This document shows positions 11,048-22,468 of a DNA stretch of 64,000 bases, one piece after another. The notes beneath the pieces were generated by a model that saw nothing but the letters and a program-made list of their open reading frames with translations, was not told the DNA's origin and did no database searches. This stretch comes from Symbiodinium microadriaticum. Lineage: Eukaryota > Sar > Dinophyceae > Suessiales > Symbiodiniaceae. The stretch lies in NCBI GenBank assembly GCA_001939145.1, contig LSRX01000487.1, forward strand, positions 200,437 to 264,436, given 5' to 3'. The translations under genes and the position numbers were made by a program. Position 1 is the stretch's first letter. The number at the start of each line of letters is the position of its first letter.

Positions 11048-12408
11048 AGTTCCAGCCTGAAAACTTGCCAGGCTGCGTGGGCATAGTGTCATGCGCAGCG
11101 CAATTGGTGCCTGTAATCGATCCATTGCTTGGTGCCGGTGGTCGCAAGGTGCCCTTTCTGTCGACAGCTGCCTCGGTGCTGGCATCCAGCCCAGCCTGCT
11201 CACCAGCAGATGGACAGTGCCCTTCATCAGAAAAATGGCACATCTTTCTGTTGCTAGCCAGTCCATGTGGTTCGAGGCAGCGCGGTGCAGTTGACAAATC
11301 ACGAATAGCTGCATAGTGGCCTGAGATCTTACTCGAGGCGTCCTGCTGGGAGGATTCCCTTTCCAGGCATGGAGAGGCGCATTACCGGTGAGTGTGCCGT
11401 GGTTGCATCCGCAGCACCCGCACTAGCGAAACCCTGCCTTGCTTGCATCGGGGCTGATAGCTGAGGTCCTCCTACCGGATTCCAGTTGTGTCTTCGTCCC
11501 GGAGGCAAGGCTCCACACTGTCTCCACAACGTTGCTGGCATGCTCGGGAAGACTGACCTTTTGCTGGATGCTTACTGTTTGGATCCGTTCGGTATGTGTT
11601 CATTGCGTTCTTGGCTGCTGGTACGTTCTCGTCTTATACAATTCTCCTGCCATTCTTGTTTTTTTTTTCTTTTCATTCTCAGGCTCTCAATGCAATCATA
11701 GGCCGTGTTGTTCGGGTATACTCAAGTGACTTGTAATGAAATTTGCATGTGAAGCACGCATGCTTGCTTCATTGATTCGCAATTGCTGACACAAAGCACC
11801 AGTGGTGTCTGCATTATCAACCTAATCATCACGTCGTCATCAATCGGCCTGCCTCCGGACTTCGTATGTCGAGTGCCAAGTGACTGAGGAAACGAAACCA
11901 GTCAGTCAGTCTGATTGATATGAGATCATTCTCCAGTCTCTCTGAAGGCCAATCCTTCGTTCAACAGGCTCGTTGACATGGCTCTTAGGCAGCGCAAGCG
12001 GAGCATGCAATGCAGTTTGCAGTCAGTGCCGTCAGTCCTGACTGCAATCATGATAGCCGGTCGTTCGGCGAACCTTGGTAAATCTTTCAACTTATCACTT
12101 TCAGCATCACTTTGAGCCTGCGGGGCTAAACAAAGCTTCCAGTGCTCTGCAGCACTGCAACATTCAATATGCACACTTGACCATTTAATAATCAATATAT
12201 CCAGACTCAATCAATCCACTCGATCAATCCTTTGCGGACTGGGACAATCAACTGCCATCTAAGACGCACGCGCAGGCACGAACGCACATGCGCATGCCAG
12301 CACACCGCCGCAGCACGCCCGCACACCNGTCCGACCCCTTGCTATACAAGCCCTGGCGACACCCTCTTGCGTGACCTTAGAACAAAACCGCATAAAGACA
12401 AAGGTACA
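11048..12408. other. weak exon candidates, otherwise unassigned
   Basis: A stretch at about 11455-11600 has plausible coding composition in two frames (EVLLPDSSCVFVPEARLHTV versus LHNVAGMLGKTDLLLDAYCL), so I cannot choose between them. The rest shows nothing recognisable. One ambiguous base (N) lies at 12328. Confidence 0.3.
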
Positions 12409-12468
12409 CTAAACCCTACACCCTAAACCCTAACCCCTAAACCCTAAACCCTAAACCCTAAACCCTAG
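12409..12468. repeat. interstitial telomeric repeat (CCCTAAA)n
   Basis: Roughly eight CCCTAAA units with minor variants (CCCTACA, CCCTAACCC). This is the plant-type telomere sequence TTTAGGG read on the other strand, and it is also the telomere repeat reported for dinoflagellates. Unique sequence follows on the right, so this is an internal tract rather than a chromosome end. Confidence 0.9.
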
Positions 12469-14160
12469 TAGACTACTGCAGAACCCAGGATCGAATCCCA
12501 GGAAGGGCTTGATACTTGCACGCGCGGAGTTGCAAAGCCAACGCGCCGGGGAGGGGGTTGCCAACCCGAAATCCAAGCGGCCCGCACTGCGGAGGGGATC
12601 AAGAGGTTGGGAAACCGGAAATTTTTGTGAGAACCTCTGACCGCTTCGGCCGAGTCCAGGGCAAGTATACATACCGTTCGAGTTGGTGCGCAGATTTCCG
12701 CACGGTCGGTCAGGCCCCGCTCGTCCGGCAAATACTCGGTGTCAAGGACACGGTCAAGTATGCAAAGGTCGTGCTACTTGGTGCCACGAAGTCCGCAAAG
12801 GGAGACTAAGGTGCCAGATTGCATTAGGTTTCGCATGGTTTAAGTTTAACGGAAGCTGTGGCCACCAGATGCCGGAGCGTGAGGCGAAGCAAACGTCTTG
12901 CAGTCACTTTTGCTTTTAATCCTGGCAGCAGTCTTGCAGATGAAAAGGGCGAGATGCTTGGGCCTGTGCTTTGGGCTTCTCCTCACGCTCCAGCCGCGAT
13001 TGTTTGACAGCAGACTGAGAGGGTCGCGGAAGTTTCGAGTTTTGCCGCACTTGTCTCAGGCTTCCGTGTCCAAGGGTTTCTGTGTCTCGACAGCAGAGCA
13101 TACTGGGAACACTGGATCGCTGACGAAGACTATTTTAGTAGTCCTTGGAATCGCGCATGTCAACACTTGGTGCAAGAGCCGAGCGAGCTGAGGTACAGCT
13201 GCTACGTGCCTGGTGTGCACTGGAAGCTTATGTTTGCTTAGCCTGCTGAGTCAGGTTGAGTTTGAAGATGCATCCTTATTCACTGAACGAACATGTATAC
13301 GAACATTGCGAACCTTCTGTTCGGCTTACAAGTGGCAAAGCATCCCTGCGCCTTTCAGTGCAGGAACTGGTTGTTGTCGTAATTCCGGACTGCTTGCCTA
13401 CAGCGCATCGTTTTTCAATATGAAAGCTGACGAATTTGAAGTCGTAGCCCCAGCACCTGAGAGCCGGGATGCAAAATGTGGCGTACTGAATGATTGCAAG
13501 AGTCACGCGCGGCACGACAGATGATTGCAAGCCTGTAGGCCACACCTCCTTCAGTATTATTCCAGTCTGACAAACTTCCCATCCTGAACAAGACATCCGA
13601 GACGTTAAATCACCCAGGCTGGTACGATCGAGGTGAGCTCTGGGGGCGCGTCAGTGGCCGGCCCTGTTTGGCGCTGCCACTGGTAGTTGAGCCACGACTG
13701 CAGCTGTGGTTTTCTTTCTTGCTTGCTCATGGGGCAGCCCTGGGATCATACGACTAAGTTCAACCGCATCTAGTGAAAGTCTGTATCTGCTCCTGATTCT
13801 GCCCTGCTCCCTGCGATGTCCTTCCTGAGTTTCGAAGGAGCACGACAGAGTTAGCAACAACGCGACGGCCCCGTGCCAAGCCGGTCTGGGGTAGTGTGGA
13901 GGACTTGCTGGCCATGTGGGGGACGCAGTGCGAGTGTTGCTAGGGCTGCTCGGGCTTCCTTGCAGCATTGCAGTCTGCGGGGCATGTTCAAAGAGAGAGG
14001 GGAAGGACACCTCTCTAGCACCAGGCCAAGCTGCATCAACGGGGACTTTCAGCCCAATCGACGAGTTTGATCCGCAGCCACTTGGTGTCTGGAACAGCTT
14101 GTTGCGCTTCAGGTGCTTGGCCGACAAGCCTAGCGTCATCCTTGTGCAGCCTGTATAGTT
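12469..14160. other. no gene recognised
   Basis: Short open frames on both strands without motifs. The 208-codon minus-strand frame at 13651-14277 begins inside a microsatellite (its N-terminus is a run of Tyr-Ile) and is not called. Confidence 0.4.
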
Positions 14161-14164
14161 ACAT

Positions 14165-14172
14165 GTGTACAT

Positions 14173-14230
<58 letters not shown>

Positions 14231-14232
14231 TT
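14165..14232. repeat. compound microsatellite (CA)n(TA)n(GA)n
   Basis: Three adjacent dinucleotide runs: CACACA, then TATATA, then GAGAGA. Confidence 0.95.
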
Positions 14233-14409
14233 GTGTTGCAGCAGGCATCTTCCGGAACGTGGTGGTTCCAATGGCACTGCATCGCAGTATTTGAAGTCGC
14301 ACTAGTTGAACACACATGCCACGACCAATTGTGAAGAGTTGCGGGGTGCCACCAAGATGTCCTGAAACACAATGCACCCTGCCATTTATTTGTTCCAGTA
14401 CACATAGAC

Positions 14410-14588
14410 AAAAGCAAGCAAACAAACAAACAAACAAACAAACAAACAAACACACACACACACACACTCTCACTCACTCACTCACTCACTCACTCACTAC
14501 CTACCTACCTACCTACCTACCTACCTACCTAGCTACCTACCTACCTAGCTAGCTACCTAGCTAGCTAGCTAGCTTTTAGCTAGCTAAG
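14410..14588. repeat. compound microsatellite (CAAA)n(CA)n(CTCA)n(CTAC)n(TAGC)n
   Basis: Five consecutive short-unit arrays flow into each other over about 180 bp. Each differs from the previous by one or two bases, which suggests stepwise slippage. Confidence 0.95.
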
Positions 14589-15628
14589 GCCGCATGCGAC
14601 TTCTGGTGACTTGGCAGTGTGAGACCATCAACCCTCGCACTAGTCCAAGCACCACAACCGTCGCACCACGAGTGTTTGCTGTGAAGCCCAGCAAAGTTCA
14701 AAAAGATGCACAGAAACTCCGGAATGCGAAGCCCAGGAGCAGCTTGGCGGGGCCAGCCTTGCAGCAGACCTGTCGCATCTTGGTAGTTGTGGAAGAGGGG
14801 GGAGGGTGTTCCATCGAGTTGTCCGCACGTGTGGCTTTTTGTGCTCATGACCTTTTGTCCCGAGGAACTGTACTTTCAGTGCCGATGGCAGCTATCAGGC
14901 GAAAGCCCTGGGCCCGCCCNNNNNNNNNNNNNNNNNNNNNNNNNCCCCCGCGACCTTTGCTTGTGTTTTTATCGGATCCTTGGTCCAGCTGCGCGTAACC
15001 AGTGTGAAGTGCAACGTGTTTTTGAGCAGGTAAGCTAAGCGCATTCCGGGAGCTGAGTTCCGGGAGCCGAGGAACCTGGCAGCCTGCATGGATATAGGCT
15101 AAGCAATTCCCAGAAGCCAGGCATAGTTCGAGCATTTCCGATGTTACCCTCGGCGATCTTGCAGAAAGATGTCAGGTGTCCTTCTCAATGTTCAAGGGCT
15201 CCTTGAACCACGAAGCCGACGCTGGGAGAAATCCATGCACTGGACGGCAGATCAAGGGGATTCGTAGGAAGCTGCCGGGGACAGTGCTCCCTGGCATTAT
15301 ACATCCATCTTTGAAGCGGCATGGCGCGTCGTAAATATGTTTGTGCAAAGGCTTGATTCTGCCCAGTTTTTGTGTATTCGAAGTATGTAGAGAATCACAA
15401 GTTCAGTAGCCGAGGACTGTCCCCCCAAGCTGCACCTGGGCAACACAGTGGACTGGCGAAGTCCACCGGACAGTGCCGACCGTGTGCAGGTTGGAACAGC
15501 AAGCCGTCGGAAGAGCTGCAGGTTCATTTAAAGAGAAAATCTATAGCTTGGCGGCGATTACTAGGTGCGTAGCTGTACTTGAGTGTATCGTTAGTAGCGC
15601 GGCGGTGTCACAATTGCGTGATTGCAGG
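14589..15628. other. no gene recognised, contains assembly gap
   Basis: Short open frames only. A run of 25 N (14920-14944) is an assembly gap flanked by C-rich sequence. Confidence 0.5.
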
Positions 15629-15822
15629 CCGTTGCAGATGAAAAAGTCTTTCATGTCACCTGCGAGGAGTACAATGATCGGATGCTCTCCAACCTTAGCT
15701 ATGTTTGGCACCCGCACGGCTATCAACTTCATCGGGCACATTCTTCTGCCTTGGGGCTGGGTGGGGCGAAGAAAAAGGAGTGCCATGTGGTCAGTGGCCA
15801 ATGCGCATTTCCAAAAAGTTGA
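15629..15822 (+). CDS. possible exon, unknown protein
   Basis: Follows a TTGCAG acceptor-like site and reads AVADEKVFHVTCEEYNDRML then SNLSYVWHPHGYQLHRAHSS, ending at a TGA. Composition is coding-like. No family is recognised. It could belong to the same transcript as the exons at 16.4-16.7 kb. Confidence 0.35.
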
Positions 15823-16370
15823 GCCCATTTTATTGCTCACCACCACATAATGCAAAATTAGTTCATTGTTGACACTGTTGGAGAATGTGCTCAACATCGT
15901 CTTTGTTGACAGGGTGGTGGTTGCAGGGTTTCGGGCTTCCACCTGCCAAGCTACTTTAAGTTATCTTGCAGTTGGACCAGGCCTGGATGGAAGACCTTGC
16001 ATGGCGATGCGTCTGTTGTATTGACAGATCCACCGAAAACGTCGTATTTCACAGCGAGGTGATGGGATTCCACTGTTATTTCTGTTCTTCATGAACCATA
16101 GGCCTGTAGGTCGAGGGCTTTGCTGCCAGCGCGACTTCGTGGCATGTGCTTGGGACGTTGAGTGGAGCTACAAAACTTACAAAACGTTGGCAGTTTATTC
16201 TGTTTACGCGGTCCACCGTTTCGATGTTTTCGTTCAGGGTCAGTTGCCAGTGATAACAAACAGTCAACGGGCCTTACAGTCTGGCCACACCGGCGCGCAG
16301 AGAACCGCGGCAATTCGGTTGCCAGTCGCCGTGGGTGTTCATTTTCATTGGGTGCGTGTTGACTGGCAGA

Positions 16371-16499
16371 TAGCGGCTCGAGGAAAGCCGCAGAGAGCCC
16401 AACTGCCATGTTGTGCCTTGGGTGCAAGTCGCAGCTGGCCAAAGTGGACGACCTCTGCTTCTACCACAAAAACGAGCGTGGCTGGCTGAACTTAGTCAC
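16371..16499 (+). CDS. exon candidate with CxxC motif
   Basis: Reads KAAESPTAMLCLGCKSQL then AKVDDLCFYHKNERGWLNL before a stop. The CLGC pair followed by LCFYHKNE suggests half of a zinc-binding site. It resembles the first Cys pair of RIG-I-type C-terminal domains (LLCxxCK...), but the match is too short to assign. It may be a 5' exon of the helicase-RdRP gene at 18.6 kb, with the repeat cassettes at 16.8-18.1 kb in an intron, or part of a separate gene. Confidence 0.4.
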
Positions 16500-16540
16500 G
16501 TAGTCCCCTTCAAATTTCAGCTCTCCCACATTCTCCCACC

Positions 16541-16719
16541 AGGCAGAAGCATTGCAAGCAGCAGTTCCCATGCATCTCGCCGCACATGTGGCACAAGGAG
16601 CAGGCTTTTGGAGCAAGCCTCTAATGGTTTCCCCCTTGCACTCGTCGCAAGCTGATATGTTGCGGCATGTTGCGGACATGTTTAGAGCAAAGTCTTGCAT
16701 GAAGCCGAACGTTAGAGTC
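16541..16719 (+). CDS. exon candidate, unknown protein
   Basis: Begins after a CCACCAG acceptor-like site and reads QAEALQAAVPMHLAAHVAQG, then FWSKPLMVSPLHSSQADMLR and HVADMFRAKSCMKPN, ending at a TAG. It lies 41 bp after the CxxC exon on the same strand and is probably the next exon of the same transcript. No family is recognised. Confidence 0.4.
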
Positions 16720-16794
16720 TAGAGTCTAATCCTTTAACTGTGGACGGCTTGAGCCTGCAACCGTGACGATCTTCTCTCGGTTCAAATGGTCTAA

Positions 16795-18145
16795 AGCCCG
16801 AGGAGCTTGACAGGCCCCTCATGACCAATGACCGGGAGGGAGAGAGAGAGCGAGAGAGACTGATGTATCGGGGGATCGTTGTCTGTTCGTTCGTATCGAT
16901 TGTGTTTCTGTAGTCCTTTAACAACATGAACCCCTGAGACATCACGTCGTATTGATCCTCTCAACGTTGCAGACGTAGGGGAATGGTGTCCCAAAACATG
17001 TGAACTGAGGTTGTCGCCTGGGGAGTAAACCACTTTAAACAAAACCCAGGGACAATCTACCTCTCATGCCCTGGGCAAGAAGGAAGAAGAGACTGACTAC
17101 AAGGGGGTTTAACAGACCCCTCACGCCCTGGCGAAGAAGAGACTGACTACAGCGGAGGGGGAGAACACTTTCGTACAGCCGAGCCCCTGATCGAACAACT
17201 TCGGTGGGGGGAAAAGTGAGACACCTGGGACCGCAGGTGCGCGCCCGCGCGCAGAGGGTTAGGGCTGGACGCTCCCTGACTTTCCTCACCTGGTACTTGA
17301 GTTGTGTACTTGCTTGGGGGTACAATACGGTGCACTGCGAATTGAACGAGTGCAATAAAGCACGAGTTGACTCTACAGTCCCTGTCCACACCTTAGCTGG
17401 AAGCGTATGAGGCCGGGGGTTACACTAGGGTAGAAGGGTTGGGGATATCAGAGTTGTGGGAACAGCGCGCCTCGTCTACTTCAGGGTTCTTACCAAGACT
17501 TAAAAGTGAGCGAGTGCATGCACATGTTCACCATGAGTGGAGCCTGCCGTTTTCCATTTCGTCTTCAATTCTGAGTTTCTGGGCCGAAAGATGCTCTAGG
17601 CGTCCTTCCTCATTCCGTCCTTTCCATCCTTTCCAACCAGAATCGTAGAGAGACGATTCTTCCTACACCATTCACTCCGCCCAATTCGGGTACGCAATAG
17701 ACGCCCCACGGCCCCTTGCACCATAACCACGGAAACCGTGACCCGGCGTAGAGAGACGCTTCGGGGCACGACACAACTTTTGACGGGGGCTCAGGCAGGA
17801 GGCTCTGCTGCAGTATAGGGTCGGGGGCCACTTTCTTGATGTGTTTCCGGGGACATTTCCCCTAACTTGTGCCAACACAGCCTCCTGTCCTTCCCTCTTT
17901 AGTCTCAAGCCGACTCAAACTTGGACAAAGGTAGCGCGGATGCGCAGGGGGAGGTGAGCATGTTCTCCTTGACCCAAACGCCAAGCAAGCAAGCAAGCAA
18001 GCAAGACACCCAAACCCCAAGCAAGCAAGAGAGACACAGAGAAAGAGAGAGAAGGAAGAGAGGAGTGGCAACACAGCACGGTGCATGTGGAGTGTTTGCT
18101 TGCGGGGCCTTATTGGGGAAAGCGGAAAAAGGGTGGATTGGGGGT
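16795..18145. repeat. mosaic repeat cassettes with GAGAGA and GCAAGCAAGC tracts
   Basis: Contains a repeated phrase around TTTAACAGACCCCTCACGCC (about 17107-17126), GACTGACTAC direct repeats (17091-17100, 17142-17151), a GAGAGAG tract (16840-16858), and an AAGCAAGCAAGC tract (17980-18005). The same vocabulary recurs at 34.4-39.3 kb, so these are members of one dispersed repeat family. No coding content is supported. Confidence 0.6.
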
Positions 18146-18645
18146 TGCCAGTGAGCTTCTGTTAGCCGCTGTTAGCCTGTGAAAGGTCTGGGGTTCCACG
18201 AGGTACAACAGCCGGGGGGCTCGGGATCTGGCCAGCGGCTAGCCGCCTTCACCTGCACCCCCAACCAACAGTGCAGTAATGTTCATCGCACAGACTCGAG
18301 CGCTCCCATTGCGCGGCGCGATGCACGTGGGCCGCATGGGCTTTTGCTCCTTGCTGTTCGCCTGTGCAGACCAACAGTGGAGGGTAAGACGGGCTCAGCG
18401 GGGATCACGCTTGAAGTGAGTCGGGTGAAAAAGGGTATGTGCGAATCTGTTGGAGTTACAGAAGCGTTCACGCCCACCAAAAGAATGATTCAGAAAGTCT
18501 GAACAATGTTTGGGTTGGCTGGCCTTGCTGTTTTGACATGTGCTTGTGTCTCGGTCTGTGTTTGTGAGTTTGTATGTTTGCTTGCTTGCTTGTTTGTTTG
18601 TGCATGCGTTTGTCTGTCTGTTTGTCCGTTGTTACCCATTTTCAG

Positions 18646-19236
18646 TCTGCGGCGGCTGTCAAGGTGAGGTTCACCTGATCTTCCGGCCGGAATGCCGCTA
18701 CGCCCTGGATGCGTCCATGGTTGTGCAGGAGCCTGCCAAGAAGAAGGCCAAAGTGACTTGCAGGAGCTGCAATCATGGCGTGGCGTCCGAGCTTCCATTT
18801 GGTCCGAGCGGTGCGCCATTTGTTGGCTTTGCTTCGGATGCTGTCCTGGTTCTGAATACATTTCTGAGCAAGAAGCAGAAGTGGAATCTTGTGTGCCGTG
18901 ACGAACCATTCCGGAGAATAGAAAGCCGCAGCGATGATAATTTCTTCGGCCGGACCGCACAGGCAGCAGACCTAACGCCGTCCGAAAGTTCTGCATACCC
19001 CTCTGGGCGACTTGGCGAGGCGGCTGCAACGAAATCGAATGCAGACGTGCGATTCGCGGATCTTTTGGACGACTTTTCATGGCAGGGCCTGACTGATACT
19101 TGGCCGCGGCCGTATCAGATACAAGCTTTCGTGGAAAGTCTTGCTCGGGATTTGCTTGTAATCTTCCCGACGGGCTGCGGCAAGACGTTGGTGGCTTCGC
19201 TGCTTCTGGCTCGAATGGCACGCCTGAATCGCGATC
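18646..19236 (+). CDS. helicase-RdRP gene, exon with Cys-rich domain and helicase motif I
   Basis: First clearly recognisable exon of a Dicer/RIG-I-type helicase, an ATP-driven motor that in this family moves along or reshapes double-stranded RNA. It follows a TTTTCAG acceptor. The N-terminal part has two Cys pairs, CGGC (18648-18659) and CRSC (18759-18770), then LPFGPSGAPFVGFASDAVLV. This resembles the zinc-binding C-terminal regulatory domain of RIG-I-like receptors, but it is placed before the helicase (inference, modest similarity). The C-terminal part has a Q-like motif (RPYQIQAF) and Walker A FPTGCGKTLVASLLL (about 19162-19206). The exon probably ends at 19236 at a GC donor (CGATC|GCTCC), which gives a phase-consistent join to the next motif. 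The true gene start was not found and may lie upstream (see 16.4 kb). Confidence 0.78.
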
Positions 19237-20106
19237 GCTCCTTGCCGAAGAACCGAGGGTGTGAGCCTTTGGCAACATTGCCTTTCACGAAATTTGGTAT
19301 TTTTCTCAGGAGAGAAATCCAGTTTGGATCCAAAAGAAGCCCTTCCCACAATGCTCGAAATTCCTGCTAGAGTCTAGGCTAGAGTCTTCTAGAGGCAGAG
19401 TTGCTGGCATATGCAGCATCCAGATGCCGCCTCGTCATGATGGGACATGTTGTGCCACCAGCCAGGACATGCATCGGGTGGTGATAATCGAAATGCATCC
19501 AACAAAGTACAAGTTCTTCAAATGCATCAACGATTCAACGAATTACAACTCCATCATTAATAGTTTAATAGTTAGGGCCCCAGCCGCTCAGAAGCGAAAG
19601 CAAAGAAATAACGAAATACCAAAAAGGAGCAATCACGACGGACGGAGAGAAAGAAGAAAGGCAGAAAGAATGAACTAGCGGACCTAGCGAAAGAAACGAA
19701 TAAACTTCATCACCAACACCGACAGCGACAAACGCTAACGGCAGGAACAAAGACAATGACGAGACCCATCAAGCAATAGCAGCAAGAGCAACAATCGCGG
19801 ACGAAGTACTGTAGACTGTAGTTTTAGTAGACTTGACTGCAATCCTGCACATTGGCGATAGCTGACAAAACTACATGCTACATACTATATACTCCCCCAA
19901 GCCTGCCCCTGCAAGATCTTGCAAATCGTAATTCCCGAAGAGCCTGCCTAGTTCCCGAAGAGCCTGCCTCAAATGTGAAATCACTCGGTTCATGGATAGT
20001 TTGAGGCATTTTCAACTGAGTAGCTGATCCGAATCCTTTCGTGTTAACTTTTGATGCATTTGACTGTTTGATCCGTGACCCAGAAGTCGATTCGTTGTCG
20101 GCTGAG

Positions 20107-20240
20107 GCATGGGCCTCTTCATCGTTGATCGCGTTCCTCTGGTTTTCCAGCAAGGGGCAGCGATATCGATGGAGACCCAGTTGAGGGTATGTCGTGTTTG
20201 CGGCGAGAACAAGACCAAGGCGACTATGCGGGAGCTGCAG
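20107..20240 (+). CDS. helicase-RdRP gene, exon with motif Ia
   Basis: Reads MGLFIVDRVPLVFQQGAAIS then TQLRVCRVCGENKTKATMRE. The core F-V-D-R-V-P-L-V-x-Q-Q is the diagnostic motif Ia of Dicer-family helicases. It starts after GCTGAG and ends at CAG|GACTGA. The following TGA is then intronic, so the donor dinucleotide is GA. The phase joins the previous exon (codon C|GC) and the next. Confidence 0.85.
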
Positions 20241-20298
20241 GACTGACTGCCCGTGCAATTCCCAACAGTGTGTAATATTTAATCGACTATCACCCCAG

Positions 20299-20406
20299 TA
20301 CAAGCCAGTTCCGCTGCCTGGGCCATGTGAGTTGGCATGCACGGAGGATGGCACATACGACGTGCTGGTCGTCACTGGTGGAGCTTTTTGGGAAATGCTG
20401 TCCAAG
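20299..20406 (+). CDS. helicase-RdRP gene, exon with motif Ib
   Basis: Reads CTEDGTYDVLVVTGGAFWEM and then LSK. This corresponds to the Dicer-family segment H/Y-D-V-L-V-x-T. The acceptor is either 20298 (CCCAG) or 20331 (GTGAG), both in the same phase. The exon ends at AAG|GAGAGG (GA donor), which gives an in-frame join to the DEAH-box exon: LSK then DELSLDMF. Confidence 0.8.
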
Positions 20407-20470
20407 GAGAGGCGTAAGACGGCAGTGAATAGGTGATTCATCTTCTCTGCAGGGTGTCTGTGCATGACAG

Positions 20471-20550
20471 GACGAATTAAGCCTTGACATGTTCGCCACC
20501 GTAGTGGTGGACGAAGCACACCACGTTTCCGGCGAGCATGTTTTTGCAAG
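20471..20550 (+). CDS. helicase-RdRP gene, exon with motif II (DEAH box)
   Basis: Reads DELSLDMFATVVVDEAHHVS and then GEHVFAR. This contains the Walker B DEAH box followed by H, as in Dicer-family helicases (family consensus DECHH). It starts after GCATGACAG and ends at AAG|GACGGG, again a GA donor, with the split codon AG|G restoring the next exon. This is the catalytic ATPase glutamate exon. Confidence 0.88.
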
Positions 20551-20608
20551 GACGGGTCTGTCTCTTGTGCCAGCATGATTAGATGGGAATATCTCAGTCC
20601 AGACGCAG

Positions 20609-20720
20609 GATCTTGGGCAAGGTGCGGAACCTGCCTGTAGCACCCAGCCGTCGCCCGCGGATTCTGGGACTCTCTGCCTCACCTTTCGCTGCGCTGAGTA
20701 GCTCAGAGAAAGCAGAGTCA
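20609..20720 (+). CDS. helicase-RdRP gene, exon with motif III
   Basis: Reads ILGKVRNLPVAPSRRPRILG then LSASPFAALSS. This is motif III of the family (LTASP in most members, LSASPF here), which couples ATP hydrolysis to RNA unwinding. It starts after GACGCAG. The 3' end is not resolved; the frame stays open to 20825. Confidence 0.82.
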
Positions 20721-21126
20721 AACGAGTCAGTGGTTGCTTTATTCTATGAAGAAAACAGAGTTGGCTTCTCTAGCTTGGTGGGCCGAATATCATTGAAATA
20801 TCATCCTCCAAAATTCCTGATGTAAGCTCAAGCCCGCATCCCAGGCACCCGGGTGGCAGAGACGCGCTTGCGGGATCTGCAGGCTATTGTTTGGGTCATG
20901 TTTTTTTCACTAGCATCTGTGCACTAGCATGTCTGGTAGCTGGAACGGTTGATGAGTTGTAGAAGAAGATCAACAGAGGAATCATAAAGAGCTTTGTAGA
21001 GCATTCAGCCCAGACGATGTTGGGTAGCCGTACGGGCTGCCAACAGCGAGGTGTAGGTGTGGTTTGCCAAGAGTATGCCCAAAATCATTGTGCAACTTGC
21101 TGCCGTTTGTCTGACGTTTGCAGATT

Positions 21127-21256
21127 CGCGGCCTTCATGTTATTTGTCTCAATTTGGGAGCAGGCGAAAGGTGGCAGATCCTGCATAGCCATGTGCTCCG
21201 GCAGGTTCAAGAATGTGCCCAGCACTACTATACACGTAGACTGCATGAATCAAGGC
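21127..21256 (+). CDS. helicase-RdRP gene, possible insertion-domain exon
   Basis: After TTTGCAG the frame reads IRGLHVICLNLGAGERWQIL and then HSHVLRQVQECAQHYYTRRL before a TAG. The strongly helical composition suits the all-helical insertion domain that lies between motifs III and IV in Dicer and RIG-I helicases. There is no diagnostic motif, so this is placement by context. Confidence 0.35.
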
Positions 21257-22467
21257 CATCCTAGTTGTTCGACAGATACTGGGCGAATGGAAAAGCAGAT
21301 CGCCACGAGCATCGGTGAGTTTCCTTGCTCTCTTGGGGACTGCGATGTGAGCAACCACTGTCCGTTTACCCAAAAACCTCCGAGGCCCTGGATACCAAAC
21401 TAACGGGAAAACTACTCTGCTAGCTGCTAGCGTTCCGTGGCTTTCACATGCCCGTGTTTGTTCTCTCATCCGGAAATCCGCTTGATTCAACCCGAAGCCA
21501 GTATCTGGATCCTTGTGTCTGATCTCTTTTCGAGCTAGAAAGAACCCTGGAAAGGCACAGCAGGCGCTACCGCCTAGCACTCAATCCTTTTCGCCTATTG
21601 GCTCCGTCTCGAGAGGTCCCGCCCTTCGGCGCACAGGACAGTTCACAGTGCACATGCAAAAAAACCTCAAGGTCCCCTCATGCCGATGGTTCTCACAATC
21701 TCAAACGCAGCGCCGGCTGGATGCTAGATTGCTACGCTGCTACAAGCGTCATGGAATCGATACACGTATGCTGCTCATGTACTCCAGTTGCTCACAGCTG
21801 GCAAAGGTGGACAGAAGCTCCCCCGTTCCGTAAAAGGCGCAAGACCTCCAGGAGGCCTAATTATTTCATCAGATACGTGGCAGCGAGTCATTTGTCTGGA
21901 GGCCGCGTTTGCAGGGGCAGCTGTATTCAAGCCGCCTACCCTTGCGAAGGCGCAGCAGACCACAGCAGCTCGGCAAATGTTGGCATGAGTTGCCGTTGAG
22001 TTTACTAGCATCTGGTGCGACTTGTCAAGCTCCGAGCTGTTCGTGAAGTCCGACTTCTAGAGACCGCATGACATGAAGATCATGCAGGACTGGGTGATAT
22101 TGGACCCTTCGCAGTCTCAACAGCTTTCCCTGGACTGGTTGGCAGGCTGAGATATTGTTTCCTGCTGGGTTTGCCATGCAAGGTGTAGCATGTGCGACAG
22201 AGTCCACCTGGCAAGCCTCAAATTTCAATGCTGAGCGATTGGTCATTGCCGCCTCCTTCCCATTGTTCAGGCTGCCTGCGGGCAGGTGCCAGCGAGATGG
22301 GCTTGACAGGACTACGGCCAGAAGCTGTAACAAATACTGCCAATCGGTCTGAAGTCGGAGTGCGAGGTGTCAAAACACGGCAGCATTTGGAGGAGCTGGC
22401 ATCATCCCGGAAGATTTTGGCAACAAGCAGCAACTGGGATGACCCTGAGGCATGAACTGCAGATGCA
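21257..22467. other. probable intron sequence of helicase-RdRP gene
   Basis: No convincing exon between the two insertion-domain candidates. Short open frames at 21.5-22.4 kb have no motif in any frame. Confidence 0.4.
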
Positions 22468-22468
22468 G

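Noticed and set aside
13651..14477. Minus-strand frames with Tyr-Ile or Val-Cys runs
   Set aside because: They begin in CA/TA/GA and CAAA microsatellites; the rest has no motif.
18490..19278. 262-codon minus-strand frame
   Set aside because: Antisense to the Cys-rich/Walker A exon; its C-terminal part (Gln/Thr-rich) reads a TTTGTTTG-type repeat.
19878..20576. 232-codon minus-strand open frame
   Set aside because: Antisense to the motif Ia, Ib and DEAH-box helicase exons, whose family motifs are unmistakable on the plus strand.
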